DNA of 64,000 nucleotides from Alloalcanivorax mobilis (GTDB lineage: Bacteria; Pseudomonadota; Gammaproteobacteria; Pseudomonadales; Alcanivoracaceae), in the NCBI RefSeq assembly GCF_002864685.1, contig NZ_NMQZ01000003.1:1-64000 (forward strand), read 5' to 3'. The notes beneath the pieces are model-generated. The model saw nothing but the letters and a program-made list of their open reading frames with translations, did not search any database and was not told where the DNA came from. The translations under genes and the position numbers were made by a program. Numbering within the stretch: the first letter of the stretch is position 1; each line of letters starts with the position of its first letter. Shown in pieces: positions 19,154-30,158 of the stretch.

Positions 19154-19984
19154 TTACTCCTGCAACCCCTCCAAATACCCATACAACGCCTGCCGTTTCA
19201 AACCCGTATGGCCGGCGAGGATGCGGGCGGCGCGGGAGAGGGGCAGTTCTTGCAGAAGGGCTCGGGCGAGAGCCTGGTCCTGGTCGCTGAGTTCGCTGCC
19301 ACGGGCCGCCGGCGAGAGCACCAGCACCAGTTCGCCACGTTGCTGGTCGCTGTCGCCGCGCACCCACTCCAGCAGTTCGGCGACGGGCGCGCGGCGCACG
19401 GTTTCAAACCGTTTGGTCAATTCCCGGCACAGTGTCAGCTCGCGCTCCGGCGCGACGTGCGCGGCCAGGCTTTCCAGCAGCGTCAGCACCCGGTGCGGTG
19501 CTTCGAAGATAATGCTGGTGATGTCCAGCCGCGCCAACCGCTCGATCGCCTTTTCGCGCACCGCCCCCTTGGCGGGCAAAAAACCCTCGAACAGAAACCG
19601 GTCACTGGGCTGCCCGGACACCGCCAGCGCCGCCAGCAGGGCCGAGGCGCCCGGTATCGGCACCACCGCCACACCGGCTTCCTGGCAAGCGCGCACCAGC
19701 CGGTAGCCGGGGTCACTGACCAACGGCGTGCCGGCGTCACTGATCAAGGCGCCGTTCTCACCGGCCACCAGACGCGCCACCAGCTCCGGGCTGCGCTGCT
19801 CTTCGTTGTGGTCATGGCAGCTGATCAGTCGCTGCTCCAGGCCCAGTTGCTGCATCAATTTGTGGCTGTGCCGGGTGTCCTCGGCGGCCACCCAGTCGAC
19901 CTCCGCGAGCACGCTTAACGCGCGGCGGGTGATGTCGTCCAGATGGCCGATCGGCGTGCTGACTACGTACAGGGAGCCGCTCAT
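19154..19984 (-). CDS. rsmI: 16S rRNA 2'-O-ribose C1402 methyltransferase RsmI
   Basis: RsmI is a tetrapyrrole-methylase-fold enzyme that 2'-O-methylates C1402. That is the nucleotide whose N4 position is modified by RsmH, encoded 1.6 kb away. The 276-residue product begins MSGSLYVVSTPIGHLDDIT and contains VAAEDTRHSHKLM, DAGTPLVSDPGYRLV and FLFEGFLPAKGAVR, all family signatures. The ATG at 19984 is preferred over the in-frame GTG at 19993, which sits too close to GAGG. Confidence 0.97.
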   Translation of the reverse strand: MSGSLYVVSTPIGHLDDITRRALSVLAEVDWVAAEDTRHSHKLMQQLGLEQRLISCHDHNEEQRSPELVARLVAGENGALISDAGTPLVSDPGYRLVRACQEAGVAVVPIPGASALLAALAVSGQPSDRFLFEGFLPAKGAVREKAIERLARLDITSIIFEAPHRVLTLLESLAAHVAPERELTLCRELTKRFETVRRAPVAELLEWVRGDSDQQRGELVLVLSPAARGSELSDQDQALARALLQELPLSRAARILAGHTGLKRQALYGYLEGLQE

Positions 19985-20052
19985 TTCGTGCACTGCCTCG
20001 CTGACTGGAACAAAGGCCTCCGGGGCGGGGGTGATTCGGAGGTTCCAAACCG

Positions 20053-20060
20053 CCTACAAT
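20053..20060 (+). promoter_or_regulatory. -10 candidate for lpoA
   Basis: TACAAT at 20055-20060, preceded by CC, lies 43 nt before the lpoA start. No convincing -35 box is visible 17 nt upstream. It would drive lpoA-yraN-diaA-dolP, divergent from rsmI. Confidence 0.45.
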
Positions 20061-20102
20061 AGCCGCTTCATTCGCGCAGTAGCAAAGGGTTGCACCAACG
20101 CC

Positions 20103-21930
20103 ATGGAACTTCGACAGGCTCGTCTGGCCATCCTGGCCATTGTTTTCGCCGTCGCCGGCTGTGCCCAATTGCCAGCCCAGCAAAACACCGCTTCCAGCAA
20201 GGAGGTGGTGCCCGCCCGGCAGGCTCCCAGCCAGCTCAGCAGCGCCACCAATCAGCTCGACCAGCTCAGCGGCGCGGCGCGCGCCGACACGGCGCTGGCC
20301 TGGGCCCAGTATTACCTCACCCATGAGCGTGTCGAGGACGCCGGCGAGTTACTGGACCGGGTCGGCAACGGCAACCTGGATCAGACCCAGCGCTACAATT
20401 GGCTGCGCTTGAGAGCCCAGGCCTGGCTGGCCAGCCAGCACCCGGACCGGGCACTGGCCCTGCTGGATCAGTACAGCGGCACCACCAGCGGCTTCGACGC
20501 CCAGCGCCGCGCCGGCCTCAATCTGCTGCGCGCCGACGCCCTCTATCTGGATGGCCAGATGATGGCGAGTCTGGAAGAGCGGGTCGCGGTGGACCCGCTG
20601 CTCGGCAGCGGCGACCAGAGCTACAACCGCAAGCTCACCTGGGAAACGCTGATGGCGCTGCCGCTGCAAACCCTGGAAGAAAACAGCGCCAATGCCTCCG
20701 GCGATCTGCGCGGCTGGCTGGAGCTGGCGCAACTGTACCGGGACCCGCAGGCCAACCTGGACGGCCAGATCAATCAGCTTCAGGACTGGCGTTCGCGCTG
20801 GCCCAACCACCCCGCCGCCGAGCAACTTCCTGGCATGGTCAACGCCATGCAGACCGCGGCCCGCGAGCGCCCCAGCCACGTCGCCGTGCTGCTGCCCGAA
20901 TCAGGCCCGCTGGCGGGCGCCGCCCAGGCGATTCGCGATGGCCTGATGACCGGTTATTACAGCGCCCGCGACGCCGGCAACTCGACACCGGAGCTGCGCT
21001 TTTACGATGTCAGCGGCGGCGATCCGCAGGCGGTCTATCAACGGGCCGTCACCGAAGGCGCCGAGTTCGTGATTGGCCCGCTGGCCAAGGACAACGTCGC
21101 CGCGCTGGCCGCCATGGGCACGCCGCCGGTGACCACCCTGGCGCTCAACTACCTGGACCAGAACAGCGAGAACGCACCGCTGTTCCAGTTCGGCCTGGCC
21201 CCGGAAGACGAAGCCCGCCAGGCGGCCCGCCAGGCGCTGCGCGAAGGCCACCGCTACGCGGGCGTGCTGTATCCGGAAACCGAGTGGGGCCTGCGCATCA
21301 GCCAGGCCTTCATGACCGAATGGCAACAGGGCGGTGGCCAGATCGCCGCGCAGAACACCTTCAGTGACGACAGCATCGGTGAATCGGTGAAGGCGCTGAT
21401 GGGCCAGGCCCGCTCCCACCAGAGCCAGCAAGGCTATGGCGGCGGTGGCGGCGAATACGAGCCGCACGTGGGCCAGGACATGAGCTTTGTGTTTCTGGTC
21501 GCCAACCCCAATGAAGGCCGCCAGATCAAACCGGCGCTGAACTTCCACTACGCCCGTTATTTGCCGGTTTACAGCACCTCCTATATTTACGACGGCACCC
21601 CCGCGCCCCGCCGCGACCAGGACCTGGACGGTGTGCGCTTCCTGGACATGCCCTGGGTGCTCTACACCGACAGCCGTCTGCATCAGCGCGCCGCCGAAAC
21701 CTGGCCGGAAGGCCACGGCCGCTATACCCGCCTGTTCGCCATGGGCGTGGACGCTTACCGGTTGCAAGCACGCCTGTCGATGCTGCGCCATCTTCCCGAC
21801 AGCCGCTTACCCGGCATCACCGGCAACCTGCATCTCAACGGTGCGCGGCTGGTGCGCGAGTCCAACTGGGCGGTATTCCGCCACGGTGAGCCGACGCCAT
21901 TGCCGCAAATCAGCGGCGCGTCGGGAACGG

Positions 21931-21944
<14 letters not shown>
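20103..21944 (+). CDS. lpoA: Penicillin-binding protein activator LpoA (LppC lipoprotein)
   Basis: LpoA is an outer-membrane lipoprotein that stimulates PBP1A from the periplasm. The 613-residue product begins MELRQARLAI with a lipobox VAGC (Cys20). A TPR-like N-terminal region follows (about residues 40-240). The C-terminal half has a periplasmic-binding-protein fold (HVAVLLPESGPLAGAAQAIRDGL, about residue 258 onward). A glycine-rich insert (GYGGGGGEYEP) is predicted in that domain. The ORF extends further upstream, but this ATG places the signal peptide correctly. The rsmI/lpoA divergence is conserved in gammaproteobacteria. Confidence 0.95.
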
Positions 21945-22909
<965 letters not shown>

Positions 22910-22911
22910 TA

Positions 22912-23481
22912 ATGCGCCACCCCTGGCTGATTCTCCTGCTTGGCGTTCTGCTATTGCCCGGCTGCGCGACCGTGTCGAAGAACATGGCCACCGATCCGGT
23001 TGCCAAGGACAGCGGCGCGCGCTCATTCGGTTTTTTTATTGAAGACGCCAACATCGAGCGCAAAGCCAAGCTGGCGCTGGCCCGCGCCAGCGTCGAACTG
23101 GACGACGCCCACATCGTGGTGGTCAGCTTCAACGGCAACCTGCTGTTGGCCGGCCAGGTGAGCAGCGATTCGCTGCGCACCCAGGCCGACAACATCGCCC
23201 GTGGCATTCGCCATGTGCGGCATGTGCACAATGAGCTCAAGGTCTCCGGCAATTCCGGGTTCCTGGCGCGCACCAACGACGCCTGGCTGACCAGCAAGGT
23301 GAAAAGCCGGCTGCTGGTTGATGGCAACACCCCCGGCGCGCGCACCAAGGTGGTCACGGAAAGCGGCGTGGTCTACCTGATGGGCCTGCTCACCCGCGCC
23401 GAAGCCGACGCGGTGGTCGCCCAGGTGCAGCAAGTCAGCGGCGTGCAGAAGATCGTCAAGATCATCGAATACATCGATTGA
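22912..23481 (+). CDS. dolP: BON-domain lipoprotein DolP (YraP)
   Basis: DolP is an outer-membrane lipoprotein with two BON domains. In E. coli it supports envelope integrity and localises to division sites. The 189-residue product has a lipobox LPGC (Cys18). BON1 spans about residues 46-110 and BON2 about 123-188, each with the conserved Gly/Val pattern (NLLLAGQVSS, GVVYLMGLLTRAEAD). It starts 3 nt after the diaA stop. Confidence 0.93.
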   Translation: MRHPWLILLLGVLLLPGCATVSKNMATDPVAKDSGARSFGFFIEDANIERKAKLALARASVELDDAHIVVVSFNGNLLLAGQVSSDSLRTQADNIARGIRHVRHVHNELKVSGNSGFLARTNDAWLTSKVKSRLLVDGNTPGARTKVVTESGVVYLMGLLTRAEADAVVAQVQQVSGVQKIVKIIEYID

Positions 23482-23487
23482 TAATTT

Positions 23488-23516
23488 CCGGCCGCCGCCC
23501 TTGGGCGGCGACCGGA
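23488..23516. terminator. GC-rich dyad between convergent genes
   Basis: CCGG...GCCGCCC-tt-GGGCGGC...CCGG forms a strong stem between dolP (plus) and the enolase gene (minus). There is no T-run, so intrinsic termination is uncertain. Confidence 0.4.
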
Positions 23517-23520
23517 CTCA

Positions 23521-24654
23521 TCAATGTTCGCCGACCCGATACTGGCTCAGGTTTTCCAGCCCATCCAGATCGCCGATGCCGGGCGCTTCACCCAGACAAG
23601 CGCTGCCCTGCTCCACCCGATTGAAACAATCGCACAACTCACTGCGTAACGGGTTCGGGTTGGCGTCGACTTCCAGCGCGCCGTCACCGCCCACCGCGGC
23701 CAGCAGATGCCCCGACGCCAACAGCCCGAGCCCGCCGCCAAGGTAGTGCGGGTAATAGTGCAGCCCGGCGTCGTTGATCGCCTTGGCCACCGGCAAGCAC
23801 TGGCTGATGCCGCCCCACTTGGCGATGTCGGGCTGAATAATCGACAGCGCACCGCTGTCGATCGCCTCTTGGAAACGTTCTTCGCCCAACAAATTTTCAC
23901 CGGCGGAAATCGGTATCTCCGACAACTCGCTGACTTCCCGCCAGTGCTGCCAAGGCGCCGTGCACAACAACGGTTCCTCGATCCACTTCAGGCCCAGGCC
24001 GGCGAACGCCGGCAGGTTGTCCCGCGCCTGTTCCAGGCTCCAGCCTTGATTGACGTCGATCATCAGTTCAGCGCTCTCGCCCAGGGTGTCGCGCAAGGTG
24101 CCCAGATTGCCGAGATCCCGTTCCATGCCGAACCCGACCTTCAGCTTAAAACGTGTGTAACCGCGTTGTTGCATGTCGCTGGCCAGGCGCTCCGGGTGCG
24201 TCGGGTTGAGACCGCTGGCGTACACCGGAATGCGGTCCGACTGACCGCCCAGGTAACGCCACAAAGGCTGCCCCGCGCGGCGCGCGCACAGATCCCAGAT
24301 CGCCAGATCAATGCCGGCCAGGCACTGGGCAAAAGGCCCTGGCTCCGCCGACTGCAGAGACAACACCCGGGTTTGCCGCGCCAGGGTGGCGTACGCCTGT
24401 TGCGGCGAATCGTAGCGGGTCCCGCGCACTAACGGCGCGAACACGCTGGCCACCAGCCGCGCCCGATGTTCGGCGCCGACCATGGGAAAATTGCACCAGA
24501 TTTCGCCCCACCCTTGATTGCCGTCCGTGTCCACCACCCGCACGGCGACCATCGGCCGGTCGGACATGGTGCCGAACGAGGTTTGCACCGGGCTGTCCAG
24601 TGGGCAGCGGTACACAAAGGCGGTGATGTCACGAAGGGCGACTGCGTCGTTCAT
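23521..24654 (-). CDS. Mandelate racemase/muconate lactonizing enzyme family protein
   Basis: An enolase-superfamily enzyme, probably an acid dehydratase, racemase or cycloisomerase acting on a carboxylate. The 377-residue product has the family catalytic set: KxK at K170/K172 (FKLKVG), and metal ligands D200 (IDVNQGW), E226 (IEEPL) and E253 (SAGEN). It also has a mandelate-racemase-type Asp/His pair, D276 in QPDIAKWGGI and H303 in YPHYLGGG. This dyad points to the mandelate racemase/sugar-acid subgroup; the substrate is unknown. Its ATG overlaps the stop of the GntR gene by 4 nt, and it faces away from the GMC/ALDH/TRAP operon. Confidence 0.85.
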   Translation of the reverse strand: MNDAVALRDITAFVYRCPLDSPVQTSFGTMSDRPMVAVRVVDTDGNQGWGEIWCNFPMVGAEHRARLVASVFAPLVRGTRYDSPQQAYATLARQTRVLSLQSAEPGPFAQCLAGIDLAIWDLCARRAGQPLWRYLGGQSDRIPVYASGLNPTHPERLASDMQQRGYTRFKLKVGFGMERDLGNLGTLRDTLGESAELMIDVNQGWSLEQARDNLPAFAGLGLKWIEEPLLCTAPWQHWREVSELSEIPISAGENLLGEERFQEAIDSGALSIIQPDIAKWGGISQCLPVAKAINDAGLHYYPHYLGGGLGLLASGHLLAAVGGDGALEVDANPNPLRSELCDCFNRVEQGSACLGEAPGIGDLDGLENLSQYRVGEH

Positions 24655-25391
24655 GCTTTCAAATCCATTTCAAGGTGTATGTAGTCGCCCCGGTACGTGG
24701 CTTCCGCCACATAGATGATGTTTTTGTCCGGGTCCACCAGCACCCGGCGCACGTTGGCGATGGGATCACCCAACGGCAGGTCGAGCAGGCGGGAAACTTC
24801 CAGATCCGCTTTCGAAATGGTGATGCTCTGCTTCGCCTGGGCCACCGTGATGTCCTGCGACATCAACACCGGAAGAATGATTTCGTTGCGGAAGCGTTTT
24901 TCCGCTTTCTTGAACAGCTTTTTCTCAAGGTAAATGGAGATCACGCAATACTTCACGCCATCGCGGGCGTGCACGCGCCGCAAATGATGATAAGACTGAG
25001 CGGGAATGCCATCGCTTTCGGTCAGGCACAACGGCGCGCTGGAGTCGGAGATATTGGTGACCACCGGCTTGTCGCCACGGTAGGCCTCCACCATGGCGTC
25101 CAGGGTGGTCTCCATCTTCACCGGGCTGTGCCGGGTGGTGCCTTTAAGAACAAGGGTGCCGATGCCCCGCTGCACTTGGATCAGCCCGGAACGGCTCAGC
25201 AATTGCAGCGCCTGGCGCACCGTGACCCGCGACACCGAGAACTCTTTCATGAGCACCTCGATGGAAGGCAGCATGCTGCCTTCGGCCCATATTTGCCGCT
25301 CTATGCGATAGCGGAAAATGTCCGCCAGTTGCAGGTACAGCGGGATCGGACTCGCGTTGAGCAGCCCTTTTTGTTCACCACGGTCAGCCAT
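24651..25391 (-). CDS. GntR family regulator, HutC subfamily
   Basis: A likely ligand-sensing repressor. The 246-residue product has an N-terminal winged helix (about residues 12-85, with MKEFSVSRVTVRQALQLLSRSGLI as recognition region). A C-terminal UTRA sensor domain follows (about 90-245). It is cotranscribed with the enolase gene (4-nt overlap) and divergent from the GMC oxidoreductase operon, so it probably controls both. The effector is probably the transported acid or a breakdown product; that is inference. Confidence 0.9.
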   Translation of the reverse strand: MADRGEQKGLLNASPIPLYLQLADIFRYRIERQIWAEGSMLPSIEVLMKEFSVSRVTVRQALQLLSRSGLIQVQRGIGTLVLKGTTRHSPVKMETTLDAMVEAYRGDKPVVTNISDSSAPLCLTESDGIPAQSYHHLRRVHARDGVKYCVISIYLEKKLFKKAEKRFRNEIILPVLMSQDITVAQAKQSITISKADLEVSRLLDLPLGDPIANVRRVLVDPDKNIIYVAEATYRGDYIHLEMDLKA

Positions 25392-25873
25392 TTAAAAATC
25401 CCGGGAGCCATCTGAAAAGGCGGTCGCGTATAGGCTGAAGCGTGGTCGCGCATCGCAATGCACTGCCCGCGCCAGACGTCAGCTTCCCTGAAAATAGCGT
25501 TATATCGTCGCGCTCCCCGGTGATGCGGTCCATGCCTGATCAGTCTCCCTGGCCAGCCCTGGTCGCCGCTCTCTCGCTTTCGATTCCAGCTCGCGATCCT
25601 GCTGTTCATGCCATGAGGTTTTCATGGCAATGGTCCCGGCGCCTTTTGAGCGCGAGGGCAGTGTCGTCTCCGGGAAACGCTTGACATCAACGCTAGCATA
25701 TGAAAACGTCCGCTTCAACACATGTCCTAACATTAGGACTTCATGACATTAAGCGCGAAAGGCCGCGCTATGGAATTGAGCCACGATCGGCGCTTTCGCC
25801 GGCCGGGCGCTTTGCTATTGCGCGCGGCGCATCGCGACCGGATTCAATGAAAAGAGAACCGAGGAGTAAAACG
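25392..25873. promoter_or_regulatory. Divergent control region with a 16-bp dyad operator candidate
   Basis: This 482-bp gene-free stretch lies between the regulator and the GMC oxidoreductase gene. The strongest signal is GTCCTAA-CA-TTAGGAC at 25724-25739, two perfect 7-nt arms. A TTGACA lies at 25681-25686, but no good -10 occurs 16-18 nt after it. The dyad is a candidate binding site for the divergent GntR protein. The rest shows no recognisable gene. Confidence 0.5.
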
Positions 25874-27481
25874 GTGTCGGAAAAAAAATACGATTACATC
25901 GTGGTGGGCGCGGGCTCCGCCGGGTGCATTGTCGCCAATCGCCTGTCGGCGGACAGCAACCACAACGTTTTACTGCTCGAAGCCGGCGGCTGGGACCGCA
26001 ACTTCTGGTTGCACTTCCCGGTGGGTTATTACCGCTCAATCTACAACACCCGGGTCTCGCGGCTGTTCGAAACGGAGCCGTCGGAAGGCACCGGCGGGCG
26101 CAAGATTGTCTGGCCACGGGGCAAGGTGATGGGCGGCTCCAGCTCCATCAACGGTCTGATTTTTATTCGCGGCCAGCAAGAGGATTTCGACGGCTGGGCC
26201 AAGCAGGGCGCCACCGGCTGGTCCTACAACGAGGTGCTGCCCTACTTCCGCAGCCTGGAACGCTACAGCGGCAAGGGCGATGACCACCGCGGCCACGACG
26301 GTACCCTGCATGTGTCGGACATGCGCACCGATCACCCTTACTGCCACGCCTGGCTGCGCGCCGCCGAGCAATATGGGCTGCCGATCAATCCGGACATGAA
26401 CGGCGCCGACACCCGTGGCGTGGGCGCCTATCAGCTCAGCTTGAAAGGCCGCTGGCGGTGCAGCTCGGCCACCGCTTTTATCAAACCGGTCAAGCATCGC
26501 GCCAACCTGAGCATCGCCACCCACGCGCCAGCCACGCGCATCCTGTTCGACGGCAAGCGCGCCATCGGCGTGGAGTGGCGGGAAAACGGCGTGCTCAAGA
26601 CCGCCTTCGCCAACAAGGAAGTGGTCCTCAGCGCCGGTGCGATCCAATCGCCTCATCTTTTGCAGCTTTCCGGCATCGGCCCCGCGGCGTTGCTGCGCGA
26701 GCACGGCATCGAGCCGATTCATGATGCACCGGAGGTGGGCGCCAATCTTCAGGATCATTACCAGGTGCGCATTATCTACCGTCTGAAGAAAAAACTGTCG
26801 CTCAACACCGATGTACGCAACCCGATAAAGCTGGCGCAGATGAGCCTGGAATGGCTGCTGCGCTCTTCCGGCTCGCTGACCGTGGGCGCCGGCCAGGTGG
26901 GTGGCAGCGCCCGCACCCGCTACGCCGAAGGCGAGCGCCCGGATGTTCAGTTCAACGTGCTGCCGCTGTCGGTGGACAAGCCCGGCACCCCGCTGCACCC
27001 CTACCCCGGTGTCACCGCCTCGGTGTGGCAATGCCACCCGCGCTCGCGGGGCACGGTGCGCCTGGCGTCATCCGACCCGATGGCGGCGCCGCTGATCGAG
27101 CCGCGCTACTTCTCCGACCCCTACGACCGCAAGGTGATCGTGGAAGGCGTGAAGATACTGCGCGAGATCGCCAGCCAGCCGGCGTTTCGTGAGCTGTGGG
27201 ATTGCGAGATGGAACCCGGCGACGACGTCAGCTCCGACGCGGCGCTGTGGGACGCGGCCCGCCATAAAGGCGGCACCGTGTTCCATTGTGTCGGCACCTG
27301 CCGGATGGGCAGCGATGAGAATTCAGTGGTCGATCCGCAACTCAGAGTGCGCGGCGTGCAGGGGCTTCGCGTGGTCGACGCCTCGGTGATGCCGACGGTG
27401 ACCTCCGCCAACACCAACGCGCCATCGCTGATGATTGGTGAAAAAGGCGCCGCCCTGATCCTCGAAGGCGGGCCGGCCTGA
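25874..27481 (+). CDS. GMC-family FAD-dependent alcohol dehydrogenase (choline dehydrogenase-like)
   Basis: A flavoprotein expected to oxidise an alcohol to an aldehyde and pass electrons to the respiratory chain. A GTG start at 25874 (535 residues) is chosen because GAGGAG lies 7 nt upstream; an ATG at 25847 is the alternative. The N-terminal FAD loop is YIVVGAGSAGCIVANRL and the GMC signature is GGSSSINGLIFIRGQ. The catalytic-His region is VFHCVGTCRMG, and the C-terminal motif is VVDASVMPTVTSANTNAP. It leads an apparent operon with an aldehyde dehydrogenase and a TRAP transporter. Confidence 0.88.
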   Translation: MSEKKYDYIVVGAGSAGCIVANRLSADSNHNVLLLEAGGWDRNFWLHFPVGYYRSIYNTRVSRLFETEPSEGTGGRKIVWPRGKVMGGSSSINGLIFIRGQQEDFDGWAKQGATGWSYNEVLPYFRSLERYSGKGDDHRGHDGTLHVSDMRTDHPYCHAWLRAAEQYGLPINPDMNGADTRGVGAYQLSLKGRWRCSSATAFIKPVKHRANLSIATHAPATRILFDGKRAIGVEWRENGVLKTAFANKEVVLSAGAIQSPHLLQLSGIGPAALLREHGIEPIHDAPEVGANLQDHYQVRIIYRLKKKLSLNTDVRNPIKLAQMSLEWLLRSSGSLTVGAGQVGGSARTRYAEGERPDVQFNVLPLSVDKPGTPLHPYPGVTASVWQCHPRSRGTVRLASSDPMAAPLIEPRYFSDPYDRKVIVEGVKILREIASQPAFRELWDCEMEPGDDVSSDAALWDAARHKGGTVFHCVGTCRMGSDENSVVDPQLRVRGVQGLRVVDASVMPTVTSANTNAPSLMIGEKGAALILEGGPA

Positions 27482-27529
27482 CGCCAGCGGAAGCACACAA
27501 CAACGAGAGACAACTCGGGAGCAAGCGCT

Positions 27530-28954
27530 ATGAAATTTGATTACAGAAACCGGCACGAAGGGGGCCAGCCCTTCGAAACCCGCAATCCGGCGCGACCCGC
27601 GGAGATCGTGGGCGCCTACTCGGACGTCACCGACCCGGCCAGCGTCGACGCCATCCTGGGCAAAGCCCGTCAGGCGCAAAGCGAATGGGCGCAGGTGCCG
27701 TCGGTGGAGCGAGGCGACCGCCTGGTGCGATTTCTCAGCGAAGTGGAGCGCCAGGTCGACGCGATCGCCGAGGCGATTACCCTTGAACAGGGCAAGGCCT
27801 TCAAGGAAGCCCGCAACGAGATTCTGAAAGGCTGCGCCGAGGGCAAGTTCATTGCCGGCGAGGCGGCGCGCCAGCAGATGCAGAGCGTGTCATCGGCGCG
27901 CCCGCAAGTGCGCAATTTGATTCTGCGCCGTCCGCGCGGCACCATTTTCGCCATCTGCCCCTGGAACTTCCCGGCGATGACGCCGCTGCGCAAACTCAGC
28001 CCGGCGATTGCCTTCGGCAACGCCATGGTGCTCAAACCTTCCCAGTTCACCCCCGCCGCCGCCTTCATGCTGGAACAGATCGCCGGCGAATTTTTCCCCG
28101 AGGGTCTGCTGCAGGTGATGCCCTGCCCGGGTGCCTTCGCCAGCGAGCTGACCGCGTCCGGCCGTTTCGACGGCGTCAGTTTCACAGGCTCGGTGGGCAT
28201 CGGCCGCAAAGTCTACCAGGCCGCCGCCACCAGCCTGATTCCCGCGCAACTGGAGCTGGGCGGCAAGAACGGCGTGATCATCAACGACACCTCTGATCTG
28301 GACCACTGTCTCGACCAGGTGTTCGCCGCCGCCTTCCAAACCGGGGGCCAGCGCTGCACCAGCATCAGCCGCGTGATCGTCAACCGCGCGTTGCACGCCG
28401 ATGTGGTGGCGGGCCTGGTGGCCCGTGCCAGCCAGGTACGCCTGGGCGATGGCATGGACCCGACCACGACCATGGGCCCATTGTGCAATCAGGCCCACTT
28501 CAAGACCGTGCAAGCGATGACCGACAAAGCCGTCGCCGAAGGTGCCCAAGTGGCGGCGGGCGGCAAGGTGAGCAACGTCGCCGGCTGCGAGCACGGCTAT
28601 TTCTATCAGCCCACCATTCTCGACAACGCCGACGCCTCACCCACCGCCAGCCAGGAAGAGATCTTCGGGCCGGTGCTGTCGGTAATGGCCTACGACCACG
28701 TCGATGACGCGATATCAATGTTGAACGATACCGAGTACGGGCTCACCTCCAGCTTGTTCTCCGATTCCCACGCGCTGGTTCAGCGTTTTCTGGACGAAAG
28801 CCGTAACGGCATGCTGCATGTGAACAACGGCACCGTGCCCGACGTGAACATGCCGTTTGGCGGTATGAAACATTCCGGCGTGGGCCCGTATTCCGTGGGT
28901 GCCTCGGTGGCGGCTTTCTACACCATCGAGCAATCGGCCTATCTGGCCTGGTGA
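27530..28954 (+). CDS. NAD(P)-dependent aldehyde dehydrogenase
   Basis: Probably oxidises the aldehyde produced by the GMC enzyme encoded 48 bp upstream. The 474-residue product has the complete ALDH set: N146 in CPWNFP, K169 in LKPSQFTP, E242 in LELGGKN and the nucleophile C276 in GGQRCTS. It is closest in style to succinate-semialdehyde or glycolaldehyde-type dehydrogenases; the true substrate is not readable from sequence. The ATG is preceded by GGGAGCAAGCGCT, an acceptable ribosome-binding site. Confidence 0.9.
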   Translation: MKFDYRNRHEGGQPFETRNPARPAEIVGAYSDVTDPASVDAILGKARQAQSEWAQVPSVERGDRLVRFLSEVERQVDAIAEAITLEQGKAFKEARNEILKGCAEGKFIAGEAARQQMQSVSSARPQVRNLILRRPRGTIFAICPWNFPAMTPLRKLSPAIAFGNAMVLKPSQFTPAAAFMLEQIAGEFFPEGLLQVMPCPGAFASELTASGRFDGVSFTGSVGIGRKVYQAAATSLIPAQLELGGKNGVIINDTSDLDHCLDQVFAAAFQTGGQRCTSISRVIVNRALHADVVAGLVARASQVRLGDGMDPTTTMGPLCNQAHFKTVQAMTDKAVAEGAQVAAGGKVSNVAGCEHGYFYQPTILDNADASPTASQEEIFGPVLSVMAYDHVDDAISMLNDTEYGLTSSLFSDSHALVQRFLDESRNGMLHVNNGTVPDVNMPFGGMKHSGVGPYSVGASVAAFYTIEQSAYLAW

Positions 28955-29033
28955 GCCAATAGCGATCAACAAAGACCGGCGCCGTCACCACTAGCGGGCC
29001 GGTCTTACGGAAACAACCACAGGATAATAAATC

Positions 29034-30101
29034 ATGAAAAAAATCATGAAAGCACTCATCAAACTGCCGGCTCTGGCGGTGCTTGTGATCGCCAGCGTCG
29101 GCAACGCGGCCACCCCCAACCCCTTTGACTGGCAAACCGTCCCCAAGAAAGACGACCAGATCACCATGCGCCTGGCGCACTCGCTGAACATGGAGTGGAG
29201 CTCGCAAACCGTGGCGCTGAAGCGCTTCGCGGAACTGGTGGCGATCTATTCGGACAACCGCATTCGCCCGGTGATTTTCCCCGGATCGCAATTGGGCGGC
29301 GAGAAGGAAATGTTGCAGCAGGCCCGCCAGGGGGTGATTCAAGTCACCATCCCGGCCACCAACAACATGGCCCAGGTGGCGCCCAGCCTCAATGTTCTGC
29401 TGTTGCCCTACCTGACCCAGAGCACCGAGGAATCCAACTACCTGTTGGATAAGATCACCCCCACGCTGGTGCCGCGGGTGATCAAGGAGTCGGGCGTGCG
29501 CATTGTTGGTTGGGAAAACACCGGCTGGCGGCACTTTTTCTACAACGCGCCCGAGGCGATTGAGAACCCCGCCGATCTGGCGCCGCTGAAGATGCGCGTT
29601 CCCCCCAACGCCATCATGCTGGGCACCTACAAATCGTGGAACGCCTCGCCAGCACCGATCGCCTGGAATGAATTGTACAGCGCCCTGCAACAGGGCGTGG
29701 TGGAAGGCGGTGACAGCCCGGTCAGCGATATCATCGGCATGAAGTTCGATGAAGTGATCAGCCGCATCACGCGCCTGCACTACACCATTCTGACCCATCC
29801 CATCGTGGTCTCCGAGCGCTGGTTCCAGAGTCTTGACGAAGATCTTCAGAAAGTGGTCTTGCGCGCCGGCCGCGAGACCACCGAATACGTGCGCTGGTGG
29901 CAGCCCCAGGATGAAGCTCGCTGGTGGGAAAAAGCCGAGGAAGCGGGCGTCGAGATCACCGACATCGAAGACGAAACCCCGTGGGCGGAAAAAGCCCGTG
30001 CATCCTGGCCGAACTATTACCACCTGATTGGCAAGGACGGCGAGCAACTGACCAAGACCGCCACCGATATCCTTGAGTCTTTCAAGGCCAGCCAACAATA
30101 A
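29034..30101 (+). CDS. TRAP transporter substrate-binding protein DctP
   Basis: A periplasmic solute receptor for a TRAP transporter. The 355-residue product has a signal peptide (about residues 1-26, KKIMKALIKLPALAVLVIASVGNAA). The DctP fold includes PGSQLGGEKEMLQQARQG and the segment PLKMRVPPNA. R188 in that segment aligns with the arginine that binds the substrate carboxylate in most DctP proteins. An acidic (carboxylate or sulfonate) ligand is therefore expected. Genes for both membrane subunits follow directly. Confidence 0.92.
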   Translation: MKKIMKALIKLPALAVLVIASVGNAATPNPFDWQTVPKKDDQITMRLAHSLNMEWSSQTVALKRFAELVAIYSDNRIRPVIFPGSQLGGEKEMLQQARQGVIQVTIPATNNMAQVAPSLNVLLLPYLTQSTEESNYLLDKITPTLVPRVIKESGVRIVGWENTGWRHFFYNAPEAIENPADLAPLKMRVPPNAIMLGTYKSWNASPAPIAWNELYSALQQGVVEGGDSPVSDIIGMKFDEVISRITRLHYTILTHPIVVSERWFQSLDEDLQKVVLRAGRETTEYVRWWQPQDEARWWEKAEEAGVEITDIEDETPWAEKARASWPNYYHLIGKDGEQLTKTATDILESFKASQQ

Positions 30102-30158
30102 AACAAACCAGCCCGGGATCAGGGCGCCTGACAGCGGCGCCACTGATGGGAGAAAGCT

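Noticed and set aside
25681-25704. TTGACA as a standard sigma-70 promoter for the GMC operon
   Set aside because: No acceptable -10 lies 16-18 nt downstream; TATGAA is only 12 nt away.
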